Shown: positions 1 to 6,179 of the stretch, one piece after another
How positions within the stretch are numbered: the stretch's first letter is position 1
Layout of the letters: each line of letters starts with the position of its first letter
Assembly: GCA_036556145.1 (NCBI GenBank)
Contig: DATBKB010000038.1
Location: 1 to 10,868 of the forward strand
Direction: 5' to 3'
Source: JACDAV01 sp036556145
GTDB lineage: Bacteria; Chloroflexota; Limnocylindria; Limnocylindrales; CSP1-4
DNA: 10,868 bases
Position numbers and translations under genes: made by a program
The notes under the pieces: model-generated
Seen by the model: only the letters and a program-made list of their open reading frames with translations
Told to the model about the DNA's origin: nothing
Database searches by the model: none

Positions 1-272
1 ACGACCGCGTCGGCGCCGGCCACGAGCGGCTCGACGGCAGCACGATCCGCGATGTCGCCCCGGACGAATTGCAGGCGAGCGGCCTGCTCGGAGTCGGAGC
101 GGACCGGCGCCAGGTTCGCCTCGTTGCCCGCGTACGTCAGCTTGTCGAGGACGGTGATCCGCGTGCCGTCGCGCCGGGCGAGGACGTCGCGGACGAAGCA
201 CGATCCGATGAAGCCGGCCCCGCCGGTGACGAGCAGCCGCTCGACCCGTCGTGCCGCGGGTGCGGCGCTCAC
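1..272 (-). CDS. rmlB: dTDP-glucose 4,6-dehydratase, N-terminal part (runs off window)
   Basis: Second enzyme of dTDP-L-rhamnose synthesis: an NAD-dependent extended short-chain dehydrogenase that converts dTDP-glucose to dTDP-4-keto-6-deoxyglucose in the cytosol. Only about 90 N-terminal residues are present; the catalytic YxxxK region would lie beyond base 1. Seen: the Rossmann dinucleotide motif TGGAGFIGS at residues 16-24, the family signature LDKLTYAGN at 42-50 (Asp43 placed to bind the NAD ribose), and GDIAD at 72-76, the usual adenine-side Asp. The start is GTG at 270-272. Its GTGA overlaps the TGA stop of rmlA, so translation is probably coupled and no separate strong ribosome site is visible. 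Pairing with rmlA supports dehydratase over other sugar epimerases. Identification from the signature is firm; completeness cannot be judged. Confidence 0.9.
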   Translation of the reverse strand, partial: MSAAPAARRVERLLVTGGAGFIGSCFVRDVLARRDGTRITVLDKLTYAGNEANLAPVRSDSEQAARLQFVRGDIADRAAVEPLVAGADAV

Positions 273-1030
273 TGCGCGGGGCGCTCGGCCGGCGGCGTCA
301 GCCGGCCCGCGTCGTGGTCGCCGGCCGCGAGCTCGGCCGCCCGCAGCAGCGAGGGCACGGTCCCCGCGTCGGTCCAGTGGCCGTCGTAGACGCGGGTGAA
401 GAGGCCGCCGTTCGGGATGTAGTGGTTGAGGACGTCGGTGATCTCGAACTCGCCTCGACCGGACGGCGCGAGATGGGCGATGACGTCGAAGGCGTCCGGC
501 CGAAGGAAGTACACGCCGATCGGGATGAGGTTGGACTTCGGGACCGCGGGCTTCTCCTCGAAGCCGACGACGTTGCCGGCCGCGTCCAGCTCGGCGACGC
601 CGAATCGCGTCGGATCCGCCACCTCGTAGAGCAGGGTGCCGGCGCCGCAGGAGCTCGACTCGAACTCGCGGGCGACGGGCTCGAGCGACGGGCCGCGCAG
701 GATGTTGTCGCCGAGGACGCAGCAGAACGCGTCGCCGCCGACGAAGTCCCGGGCAAGCCCGATCGCATGGGCGATGCCCAGCGCGCCGTGCTGGTAGCGA
801 TACGTCAGGTCGAGCCCGAAGTGCGAGCCGTCGGCAAGGAGCTCGACGACGTCGCCGACGCTCTTGCCGCCGACCACGACCATGACCTCGCGGATCCCCA
901 TCCCGGCCAGGGTCTCGATCGGGTAGTAGATCATCGGCCGGTCGTAGATCGGCAGCAGGTGCTTGTTCGTGACGATCGTCAGCGGGTAGAGCCGCGTCGC
1001 GGTCCCGCCGGCCAGGACGATGCCCTTCAT
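269..1030 (-). CDS. rmlA: Glucose-1-phosphate thymidylyltransferase (short form)
   Basis: Makes dTDP-glucose from dTTP and glucose 1-phosphate, the first step toward dTDP-L-rhamnose for surface glycans. The 253-residue product has the nucleotidyltransferase signature LAGGTATRLYPLT at 6-18, followed by TNKHLLPIYDRPMIYYP (21-37, with conserved Lys23). It also has YQ at 79-80, the metal-binding GDN at 107-109, FEEKP at 157-161 and WTDAGT at 219-224. It is about 40 residues shorter than the E. coli enzyme and lacks the C-terminal helical extension, which fits the known short class. The usual GTRL reads ATRL here. The start is ATG at 1028-1030, where homology begins; the longer open frame upstream lies inside mreC. 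No clear Shine-Dalgarno is visible. It follows mreC by 37 bases and overlaps rmlB by 4. A short RmlA can act on other sugars, but the adjacent rmlB supports this assignment. Confidence 0.9.
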   Translation of the reverse strand: MKGIVLAGGTATRLYPLTIVTNKHLLPIYDRPMIYYPIETLAGMGIREVMVVVGGKSVGDVVELLADGSHFGLDLTYRYQHGALGIAHAIGLARDFVGGDAFCCVLGDNILRGPSLEPVAREFESSSCGAGTLLYEVADPTRFGVAELDAAGNVVGFEEKPAVPKSNLIPIGVYFLRPDAFDVIAHLAPSGRGEFEITDVLNHYIPNGGLFTRVYDGHWTDAGTVPSLLRAAELAAGDHDAGRLTPPAERPAQ

Positions 1031-1046
1031 CGGGCCACAGGGTAGC

Positions 1047-1064
1047 AGCGGCGAGACGGCCGCT
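1047..1064 (-). other. Small inverted repeat between mreC and rmlA
   Basis: In the 37-base gap between the mreC stop and the rmlA start, AGCGGC at 1047-1052 pairs with GCCGCT at 1059-1064 around a six-base loop. No T-run follows on the minus strand, so it is not a convincing intrinsic terminator. It could be a weak attenuator or RNA-processing hairpin, or chance in G+C-rich DNA. Confidence 0.25.
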
Positions 1065-1067
1065 CGG

Positions 1068-2045
1068 CTATGGGGCCGGCGAGGCGCAGGGCCGTTCCTC
1101 GTTCGGCAGGGTGCCGTCGTCGCCGGGGCCGCACGGCCCCGGTTGGAGCTCGAGCGGCGGCAGGCCGCCCTCGTAGTCGGTGATGACCAGCGCCCATTCG
1201 AGGCGGTCGAGCGGCGCGGCGGGCAGGAGGAACGCCGTCTGGACGACCGAGTTCGGGTCACGCTGGACGTCGATGACCTGGCCGACGAGGAGACCCTTCG
1301 GGAACGGCGATCGGGCCCCGCCGGCGAGCTCGATGCCGGCCGTCACGACGTCCATGCCCGGCGCGACCTCCTCGGTCGAGTCGATCCGGATCATGACGAG
1401 GACGCCGTTCACCTGGCCCGTGACCTCGCCGGTGGCCGCGGACGGCAGCTGGCCGATGACGGTCGAGCTCGTGTCGGTGATGAGCAGGACCTTCGAGAAG
1501 TTCGGCCCGACATCGACGACCCTGCCCGCGAGCGACCCGCCCGCGCCGATGACGACGTCGCCACGGGCGATCCCGTCGTCGGTGCCCTTCGACATCGTCA
1601 CGAGTCGCCGGAACTCGCTCGACTCGCGCCCGATGACTTCCGTGGCGACCGTCGCGTACTGGAAGCCCTCGCGCAGGTCGAGCAGGGCGCTGAGCTGCGC
1701 GTTCTGGCGGCGGATCTCCTCGAGACGCGCGTTCTCGGCCGCGAGTCGCTCGGCCTCGCCGGCCAGCCGGGCGTTCTCGGCGCGGAGCCGGTCGATGTCC
1801 GCAAGGGTCCCGAAGGCCGCCGAGATGCTGCCCATGAGCTCGTCGAGCGCGCCCTGGACCGGTCGCAGGGCATAGTTCAGGCCGCGCTGGACCTCGAGCA
1901 CGGCGGGGCTCGAGGAGAACGCCATGAGCACGAGCGTCGCGGCGAGCAGGACCGTGAAGAGGATCCCGCGCCGGCGGGCCCGCCGGCCTGCCTGCCCGAC
2001 GTGGCCGCGCGGCGCAGCGCGGCGACCGGCGAGGAGCGTCGTCAT
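1068..2045 (-). CDS. mreC: Rod shape-determining protein MreC
   Basis: MreC is a single-pass membrane protein of the elongasome. It links cytoplasmic MreB filaments to peptidoglycan synthases outside the membrane. The 325-residue product has a basic N-terminus (residues 8-26), one membrane helix (about 27-45) and a coiled coil with Leu/Glu/Arg heptads (about 82-122). The MreC beta-barrel region follows (about 130-290), with family-like stretches ATVIGRESSEFRRLV-type at 131-149 and GLVGQVIDV-type at 251-260. Unusually, a Pro/Gly-rich tail (about 295-325) carries the protein's only two cysteines, Cys305 and Cys320. The start is the ATG at 2043-2045. No good Shine-Dalgarno is seen; a 17-base perfect dyad lies 12 bases before it. 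It follows mreB by 74 bases. No mreD follows; rmlA comes next. Identification rests on architecture plus mreB linkage and is strong. Confidence 0.93.
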   Translation of the reverse strand: MTTLLAGRRAAPRGHVGQAGRRARRRGILFTVLLAATLVLMAFSSSPAVLEVQRGLNYALRPVQGALDELMGSISAAFGTLADIDRLRAENARLAGEAERLAAENARLEEIRRQNAQLSALLDLREGFQYATVATEVIGRESSEFRRLVTMSKGTDDGIARGDVVIGAGGSLAGRVVDVGPNFSKVLLITDTSSTVIGQLPSAATGEVTGQVNGVLVMIRIDSTEEVAPGMDVVTAGIELAGGARSPFPKGLLVGQVIDVQRDPNSVVQTAFLLPAAPLDRLEWALVITDYEGGLPPLELQPGPCGPGDDGTLPNEERPCASPAP

Positions 2046-2057
2046 CGGGCCGGCCGC

Positions 2058-2074
2058 AGGTCGATCATCGACCT
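2058..2074. promoter_or_regulatory. Perfect 17-base dyad before mreC
   Basis: AGGTCGAT at 2058-2065 and ATCGACCT at 2067-2074 are exact inverted copies around a single base, in the 74-base mreB-mreC gap just upstream of the mreC ATG. As DNA it looks like an operator for a dimeric regulator. As RNA it could form a seven-pair stem with a three-base loop near the mreC ribosome-binding region. No regulator is identified; function is inferred from symmetry and position only. Confidence 0.4.
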
Positions 2075-2119
2075 TCAGCCTACCGACGCTCGACCCCACC
2101 GAACTGACCCGCAAGTCCC

Positions 2120-3178
2120 CTATCTGGGGGGTCGGAGGTACGTGTCGGCGATGAGCACGCGCTCCATCGCCGGGTTGGCGAGCTCCTGGAGGACGACGCC
2201 GGTCCCGCGCGCGACGCAGGTCAGCGGGTCGTCCGCGACGTGGACCGGCATCTGCGTCGCCTCGGCGATCCGGCGGTCGAGGCCGACGAGGAGCGCCCCA
2301 CCGCCGGCCAGGACGATTCCCTGGTCCATGATGTCGGCGACGAGCTCCGGGGGCGTCTCCTCGATCGTGTCCTTGATCGTGTCGACGATCTGCAGGACGG
2401 TCGGCTCGATCGCCTCGCGGATCTGGTCCGCGCCGACCTCGACCTGCCGGGGCAGGCCGGTCAGGAGGTCGCGGCCGCGCAGCGTCACGCGCTGCTGGTC
2501 CCACTCGCCCGGGTACGCCGAGCCGATCGCGATCTTGATGTCCTCGGCGGTCCGCTCACCGAGGAACAGGTTGTACTCGCGCCGGGCGAACGCGACGATG
2601 TCGGCGTCCATCTCGTCGCCGCCCATCCGGATGCTCCGGCTGACGACGATGCCGCCGAGGCTGATGACGGCGACCTCGGTCGTCCCGCCGCCGATGTCGA
2701 CGATGAGGCTGCCGGACGGCTCGCTCACCGGCAGGCCGGCGCCGATCGCCGCCGCCATCGGCTCCTCGATGAGGCGCGCCCAGCGAGCCCCGGCGTTGAG
2801 CGCCGCGTCCCGGACGGCCCGCTTCTCGACCTCGGTCACGCCCGATGGGATGCCGAGGAGCATCCGCGGCCGCGGGATGAGCCCAACCCGGTCGTGGACC
2901 CGGGTGACGAAGTACTTGATCATCTGCTCGGTCACGTCGAAGTCGCTGATGACCCCGTCGCGGAGCGGGCGGACCGCGATGATCGAGGCCGGCGTCCGGC
3001 CGACCATCCGCTTCGCCTCAGCCCCGATCGCGAGGACGCGCTTCGACTTCGCGTCGATGGCAACGACGGACGGCTCGCTCATGACGATGCCGCGGTCGCG
3101 CACGTGGACGAGGGTGTTGGCGGTCCCGAGATCGATGCCGATGTCACGGGAAAACAGGCCGAGCAGCCGATCGAGCAT
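2120..3178 (-). CDS. mreB: Rod shape-determining protein MreB (bacterial actin)
   Basis: MreB is an ATP-dependent actin homologue that forms short filaments on the inner face of the membrane and steers peptidoglycan synthesis during elongation. The 352-residue product is full length for the family. Seen: an amphipathic start (MLDRLLGLFSR) of the type that binds membrane in MreB; the phosphate-1 loop DLGTANT at 16-22; IEEPMAAAIGAG at 137-148 with the Glu of the ATPase site; the phosphate-2 loop DIGGGTTE at 161-168; and the adenosine motif LAGGGALL at 290-297. The start is the ATG at 3176-3178, with an AAGGA-like site 13 bases upstream, which is rather long. It heads an apparent mreB-mreC-rmlA-rmlB run. 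A candidate promoter lies about 90 bases upstream. FtsA and DnaK are excluded by length and by these motifs. Confidence 0.97.
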   Translation of the reverse strand: MLDRLLGLFSRDIGIDLGTANTLVHVRDRGIVMSEPSVVAIDAKSKRVLAIGAEAKRMVGRTPASIIAVRPLRDGVISDFDVTEQMIKYFVTRVHDRVGLIPRPRMLLGIPSGVTEVEKRAVRDAALNAGARWARLIEEPMAAAIGAGLPVSEPSGSLIVDIGGGTTEVAVISLGGIVVSRSIRMGGDEMDADIVAFARREYNLFLGERTAEDIKIAIGSAYPGEWDQQRVTLRGRDLLTGLPRQVEVGADQIREAIEPTVLQIVDTIKDTIEETPPELVADIMDQGIVLAGGGALLVGLDRRIAEATQMPVHVADDPLTCVARGTGVVLQELANPAMERVLIADTYLRPPR

Positions 3179-3269
3179 GAGCCGGGCGTAGTCCTTCTCG
3201 GTGCGCCCTGCCGCGACGCTGGTGGGAGGCGTGGCGGGAGGGTGACGGGCTCGTGCCGGGAGCGCGGCC

Positions 3270-3275
3270 AGTATA
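3270..3275 (-). promoter_or_regulatory. Candidate -10 element for mreB
   Basis: On the minus strand the hexamer reads TATACT, five of six matches to the sigma-70 type consensus. It is the most A+T-rich spot in the mreB upstream region. The -35 position at 17-base spacing (3293-3298, GCCAGA) is poor. Initiation would give a leader of roughly 80-90 bases. This is inference from sequence only. Confidence 0.35.
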
Positions 3276-3315
3276 CGCGCGGGCTCCGGCGGTCTGGCGC
3301 CACTCTCGCGCCGCC

Positions 3316-3345
3316 CGTGCGCCGCTCGTGCGCCGCTCGTGCGCC
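3316..3345 (+). repeat. 11-base tandem repeat in mreB upstream region
   Basis: The unit CGTGCGCCGCT occurs exactly at 3316-3326 and 3327-3337, with the first eight bases again at 3338-3345. The period is close to one helical turn. It sits in the divergent region between mreB and the plus-strand 281-aa gene, upstream of the candidate mreB -10. It could be stacked regulator sites or a simple slippage product. Confidence 0.6.
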
Positions 3346-3361
3346 CTCCGTTGGCCCTCTT

Positions 3362-3371
3362 GCACCGGTGC
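3362..3371. promoter_or_regulatory. 10-base palindrome upstream of the 281-aa gene
   Basis: GCACCGGTGC is a perfect ten-base palindrome located 45 bases before the preferred start of the plus-strand gene. It may be an operator half or whole site, but a palindrome this short can arise by chance. Confidence 0.2.
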
Positions 3372-3388
3372 CGCATCATGAGCGCGCC

Positions 3389-3403
3389 GGAGGAAGGGGA
3401 GGG
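3389..3403 (+). promoter_or_regulatory. Purine-rich ribosome site deciding the 281-aa start
   Basis: A GGAGGAAGGGGAGGG run lies 13-27 bases before the ATG at 3417. The other in-frame ATG at 3378 lies upstream of this run and has no Shine-Dalgarno of its own. The purine run therefore favours 3417, although the spacing is slightly long. Confidence 0.5.
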
Positions 3404-3416
3404 ACAGGGGTCAGGG

Positions 3417-4262
3417 ATGGAAATTCAGCTCGCCGACCAGCGGATCTTCGCGCTCGCCGAGCGCATGCCGTTCGAGGAGACCAGGCAGCGAGCGATGGAC
3501 AAACGCTCGGCCGCCTTCGTCTCGGGCATCGGGTCGTTTCTCCAGCGGCCGAAGAACGAGGATGTCGTCCTCGTCGCGAGCCAGCGCCGGGTCGAGCCGT
3601 TCTGGCATGTCGCGTGCCGGGCGCGCTACGTCTATGACCGGCGCCGGACGTACACCGTGACTGCGAGCGGGCCGGAGGTCCGGAGCCTCACGATCGAGGG
3701 CACGGACTACGAGGTCACCGAGGCGGGCAAGGCGGCCCGGACGTTCAGCCTGCAGACGATGGAGCACTGCCACGACGAGACCGTCCACGAGGTCTATGCC
3801 GACGGCGTCACCGGGCAGCCCGTGGCCGACGGCAGCACCGTCATCGCCAGCGCGAAGGCCGAGGTCGCCGACCCGACCAGCCTGGCGGCCGAGGGCACGA
3901 TCGTCATCCCGCCGGAACAGCGCGCCTCCTTCATCGTTCGCAAGGTCATCGGCGAGATGATGAAACCGGTCCAGGCCGATACGATCAGCGAGGAATCGCT
4001 GACGCTCGAGGCGACCGACCTCTACTACCGGCCGATCTGGGCGTTCGAGTTCCACTGGCAGCCGAAGGACAAGAAGGGCGTCGTCGAGATCGACGCGGTC
4101 ACCGGTCAGGTCCGCCCGGGCGCCTCCCTCGTCAGCGGGCTCACGAAGGCCGTCAACCGCGACTTCCTCTTCGACATCGGCGCGGACACGGTCGGCCTGA
4201 TCGTCCCGGGCGGCAGCATCGCGGTGAAGGTCGCCAAGGTCGCGCTCGACAAGCGCTCCTGA
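3417..4262 (+). CDS. Conserved-looking hypothetical protein, 281 aa
   Basis: I do not recognise the family. This is the only plus-strand gene in the window. The product is soluble-looking with no signal peptide. Residues 40-75 contain a basic/aromatic stretch (FLQRPKNEDV, then VEPFWHVACRARYVYDRRR) that looks like a structured core. Cys118 and nearby His117, His119, Asp120 and Glu121 form a cluster that might bind metal. YYRPIWAFEFHW (203-214) followed by KDKKGVVEIDAVTGQV (217-232) resembles the closing strands of PepSY-like domains, which is only a visual likeness. The last 30 residues are hydrophobic with Gly and Val and could contact membrane. The start is taken as ATG 3417 because of the purine run; ATG 3378 is the alternative (294 aa). 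It ends 10 bases from the convergent radC stop and sits where radC and mreB are often adjacent. That it is a real gene is supported by amino-acid composition and the ribosome site. Confidence 0.75.
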   Translation: MEIQLADQRIFALAERMPFEETRQRAMDKRSAAFVSGIGSFLQRPKNEDVVLVASQRRVEPFWHVACRARYVYDRRRTYTVTASGPEVRSLTIEGTDYEVTEAGKAARTFSLQTMEHCHDETVHEVYADGVTGQPVADGSTVIASAKAEVADPTSLAAEGTIVIPPEQRASFIVRKVIGEMMKPVQADTISEESLTLEATDLYYRPIWAFEFHWQPKDKKGVVEIDAVTGQVRPGASLVSGLTKAVNRDFLFDIGADTVGLIVPGGSIAVKVAKVALDKRS

Positions 4263-4284
4263 CGCCAGCCCGTCAGCCGGCGTC
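4261..4284. terminator. Weak stem between convergent genes
   Basis: GACGCC at 4261-4266 pairs with GGCGTC at 4279-4284 across a 12-base loop, exactly where the plus-strand gene and radC converge. It could serve both directions, but it has no T-run and only six pairs, and it overlaps both gene ends. Low confidence. Confidence 0.2.
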
Positions 4285-4992
4285 GACCACCGGCGCTGGG
4301 CGGTCGAACGAGACGCCGCGGTCGCGGAGTGAGACCCAAGCGTCGTGGCCGACGATGAGGTGGTCGAGCAGCTGGATGTCGAGCAGCCGGCCGGCGGCGA
4401 GCGCTTCGGCCGTGAGGTGCAGGTCGTCCGGTGACGGGGTCGGGTCGCCGGACGGGTGGTTGTGGACGAGGATCACGCCCGTCGCGTTGAGGCGCACGGC
4501 GTCCCGGTAGAGCTCGCCGACCCGGACGAGCGACGACGCCACGTTGCCCTGGTAGACCGTCGCGATCCGGAGCACGACGTTCTTCGTGTTGAGGAGCACG
4601 ATCCGCAGCTCCTCGCGCTCGAGCCGACCCATCTGAAGGACCAGCCGGTCCGCCACGTCGCGCGGCGACCGCACGGTCCAGCGGCCGCTCGGCCAGTCGG
4701 CGAGGAGACGGCGCCCGAGCTCGAACGCGGCGGTGAGCTGTGCCGCCTTCGCCCGCCCGATTCCGGGGATGGCCTCGAGCTCGACGTCGGTTGCCCGCGC
4801 GAGGCCGGTCAGCCCGTCGTGGCGCGCAAGCGCGTCCTCCGCGAGGGCAATCGCCGAGCGGCCGGCCGCCCCCGAGCCCCACAGGAGCGCAATGAGCTCT
4901 GCCGACGTCAAGCCCGCGGCGCCGCGCTGGGCGAGGCGCTCGCGCGGTCGCTCGGCGGCCGGAATCTCGCGAATCGCTCGCGCCTGGACCAC
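4273..4992 (-). CDS. radC: RadC family JAB/MPN-domain protein
   Basis: This 239-residue protein is typical of RadC-type proteins, whose name comes from an old and doubtful DNA-repair assignment; the true activity is uncertain. The N-terminal half has the UPF0758-like start (PAAERPRERLAQRGAAGLTS at 11-30) and a helix-hairpin-helix with PGIGRAKAAQL at 76-86. The C-terminal JAMM zinc-site motif is complete: His177-x-His179, Ser187 and Asp190 within LVHNHPSGDPTPSPDD. The start is GTG at 4990-4992, chosen because a GGAGG site lies nine bases upstream. The CPBP protease gene precedes it by 167 bases on the same strand. radC next to mreB is a frequent arrangement in bacteria; here an opposite-strand gene separates them. 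Confidence 0.95.
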   Translation of the reverse strand: MVQARAIREIPAAERPRERLAQRGAAGLTSAELIALLWGSGAAGRSAIALAEDALARHDGLTGLARATDVELEAIPGIGRAKAAQLTAAFELGRRLLADWPSGRWTVRSPRDVADRLVLQMGRLEREELRIVLLNTKNVVLRIATVYQGNVASSLVRVGELYRDAVRLNATGVILVHNHPSGDPTPSPDDLHLTAEALAAGRLLDIQLLDHLIVGHDAWVSLRDRGVSFDRPAPVVDAG

Positions 4993-5001
4993 GCGGCCAC
5001 A

Positions 5002-5006
5002 CCTCC
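5002..5006 (-). promoter_or_regulatory. Shine-Dalgarno for radC GTG start
   Basis: GGAGG on the minus strand, nine bases before GTG at 4992. It is strong and well spaced, and it fixes the radC start. Confidence 0.75.
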
Positions 5007-5021
5007 GCTCGGCACGGGCGG

Positions 5022-5086
5022 GCGTTCCCAGGGCCCGAACGACGGGAGCCCGCCGATTCCCCCCGCCATCCGGACCCAGGGAACGC
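5022..5086. repeat. Separated inverted repeat upstream of radC
   Basis: GCGTTCCCAGGG at 5022-5033 and CCCAGGGAACGC at 5075-5086 are inverted copies matching at 11 of 12 positions, with 41 bases between them. They lie in the 167-base gap between the CPBP gene and radC. Possible uses are two sites of one dimeric regulator, or a long-range stem ahead of radC. A nine-base direct repeat (GGCTCACCG at 5105-5113 and 5138-5146) lies in the same gap. Confidence 0.45.
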
Positions 5087-5159
5087 GACGAGGCTAGCGG
5101 TCGGGGCTCACCGGGCGGTCATCCGGCGCTTCGCGGCGGCTCACCGCGCGAGCCGGGAG

Positions 5160-6179
5160 TCAGCCATCCAACGCGCCGCTCGCCGCGGCCAGGGCGAGCA
5201 CCTGCAGGCCGTTGAACGTGCCGTGCAGGAAGATCGGGGCGACGAGGGATCGCCGCCGGAGGAACAGCCAACCGAGCGTCAGTGCCACCGGCAGCCGGAC
5301 GAGAAACGTGAAGAACGCCGTCCGAAGACCCTCGTCCGCGCTGACCGCGGGCAACGTCAGCAGGTGCGCCGCGGCGAACACGAGCGCGCCCTGGATGAGC
5401 GCCCGGTTCGCGCCGTAGATCCGCGCCCACGCCGTCGTCGCGAAGCCGCGGAAGAACATCTCCTCGCCGATCGGCGCGACGACCGCGGCGGTCAGCAGGT
5501 TCAACAGGATCCCGGGCGCGTCGGTCGCCGGCGGCAGCAATGGCTCCTCGACCGGGAGGAACAGGCTGAGGATCCTGGCGAGGAGCCCGCTTGCGAGCAG
5601 GACGGGCACGGCCAGCGCGATTCCCCATGCCGCGTCCTCGCCGATCGACCGCAGGCCACGGCCCAGTCCCATGTCGCGCCACGTGAGCGCGCCGGAGCCG
5701 ACGACGAGCAAGCGGATCAGGACGAAGTAGGAGACGAAGACGAAGAGGGTGCCGATGAGCGCGGCGGCCGGACCGTCCGCATCGAGGCCGAGGAGGATGA
5801 GCGGGGTCCCGACCGCGACCGAGAGGAACAGCGTCAGCGCGATCGAGGCCGCGAACACGAGCATGGGCGACGGACCGCTGTAGCCCTCGATCCGCGCGGC
5901 GCGACGCTCGATCGTCTGCGCCCCCGCCGCCGCGATGAGCCCGATCGTCAGCAGCGACGTTCCGACGAGGAACAGGATTCCGCCGGCGACGCCGCGAGCG
6001 CCGAAGGATGCCACGATTGTCGCCCCGAGGCCGACGATCGTGCCGAGCCAGCCGACGAGGAACAGGGCCGGCGCAGTCCGGCCCTCGAGGGTGAATGTCG
6101 TCAGTCCGAGCGGTGGCCTCGGTGGGTCTCCGCCGGGCCCGTCATCGGGGAGTGCCGGGCCCCCGGAGGCATCGGTCAA
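5160..6179 (-). CDS. CPBP family intramembrane glutamic protease
   Basis: Member of the Abi/CAAX-protease-related (CPBP, Rce1-like) family: polytopic enzymes that cut substrates within or near the membrane. The 339-residue product has a Pro/Gly-rich cytosolic N-terminus (1-35) and about eight membrane helices (near 37-57, 64-86, 106-131, 139-161, 183-205, 221-237, 260-275 and 290-331). All three family motifs are visible: EExxxR as Glu239-Glu240-Arg244, FxxxH ending at His272, and HxxxN as His319-Asn323. An active enzyme is therefore likely. The start is TTG at 6177-6179; its TTGA overlaps the stop of the zinc-ribbon gene upstream, so translation is probably coupled. No ATG occurs in frame before residue 106. 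The substrate is unknown; the coupled zinc-ribbon membrane protein is an obvious candidate partner. Family assignment is firm, role inferred. Confidence 0.92.
   Translation of the reverse strand: MTDASGGPALPDDGPGGDPPRPPLGLTTFTLEGRTAPALFLVGWLGTIVGLGATIVASFGARGVAGGILFLVGTSLLTIGLIAAAGAQTIERRAARIEGYSGPSPMLVFAASIALTLFLSVAVGTPLILLGLDADGPAAALIGTLFVFVSYFVLIRLLVVGSGALTWRDMGLGRGLRSIGEDAAWGIALAVPVLLASGLLARILSLFLPVEEPLLPPATDAPGILLNLLTAAVVAPIGEEMFFRGFATTAWARIYGANRALIQGALVFAAAHLLTLPAVSADEGLRTAFFTFLVRLPVALTLGWLFLRRRSLVAPIFLHGTFNGLQVLALAAASGALDG

Noticed and set aside
1020..3191. Plus-strand open frame of 723 codons opposite mreC and mreB
   Set aside because: It is antisense to two genes with clear family motifs. 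Its translation is Arg/Ser/Asp-rich low complexity, typical of the shadow frame in very G+C-rich DNA.
2240..3637. Plus-strand open frame of 465 codons across mreB and the 281-aa gene
   Set aside because: It overlaps mreB in antisense and a better plus-strand gene, and its composition (Arg, Asp, Val, Ala) is that of a shadow frame.
3411..4055. Minus-strand open frame of 214 codons opposite the 281-aa gene
   Set aside because: It is rich in Arg, Asp, Leu and Gly with no folded-domain look. The plus frame has a ribosome site and varied composition, though this is the least certain strand choice in the window.
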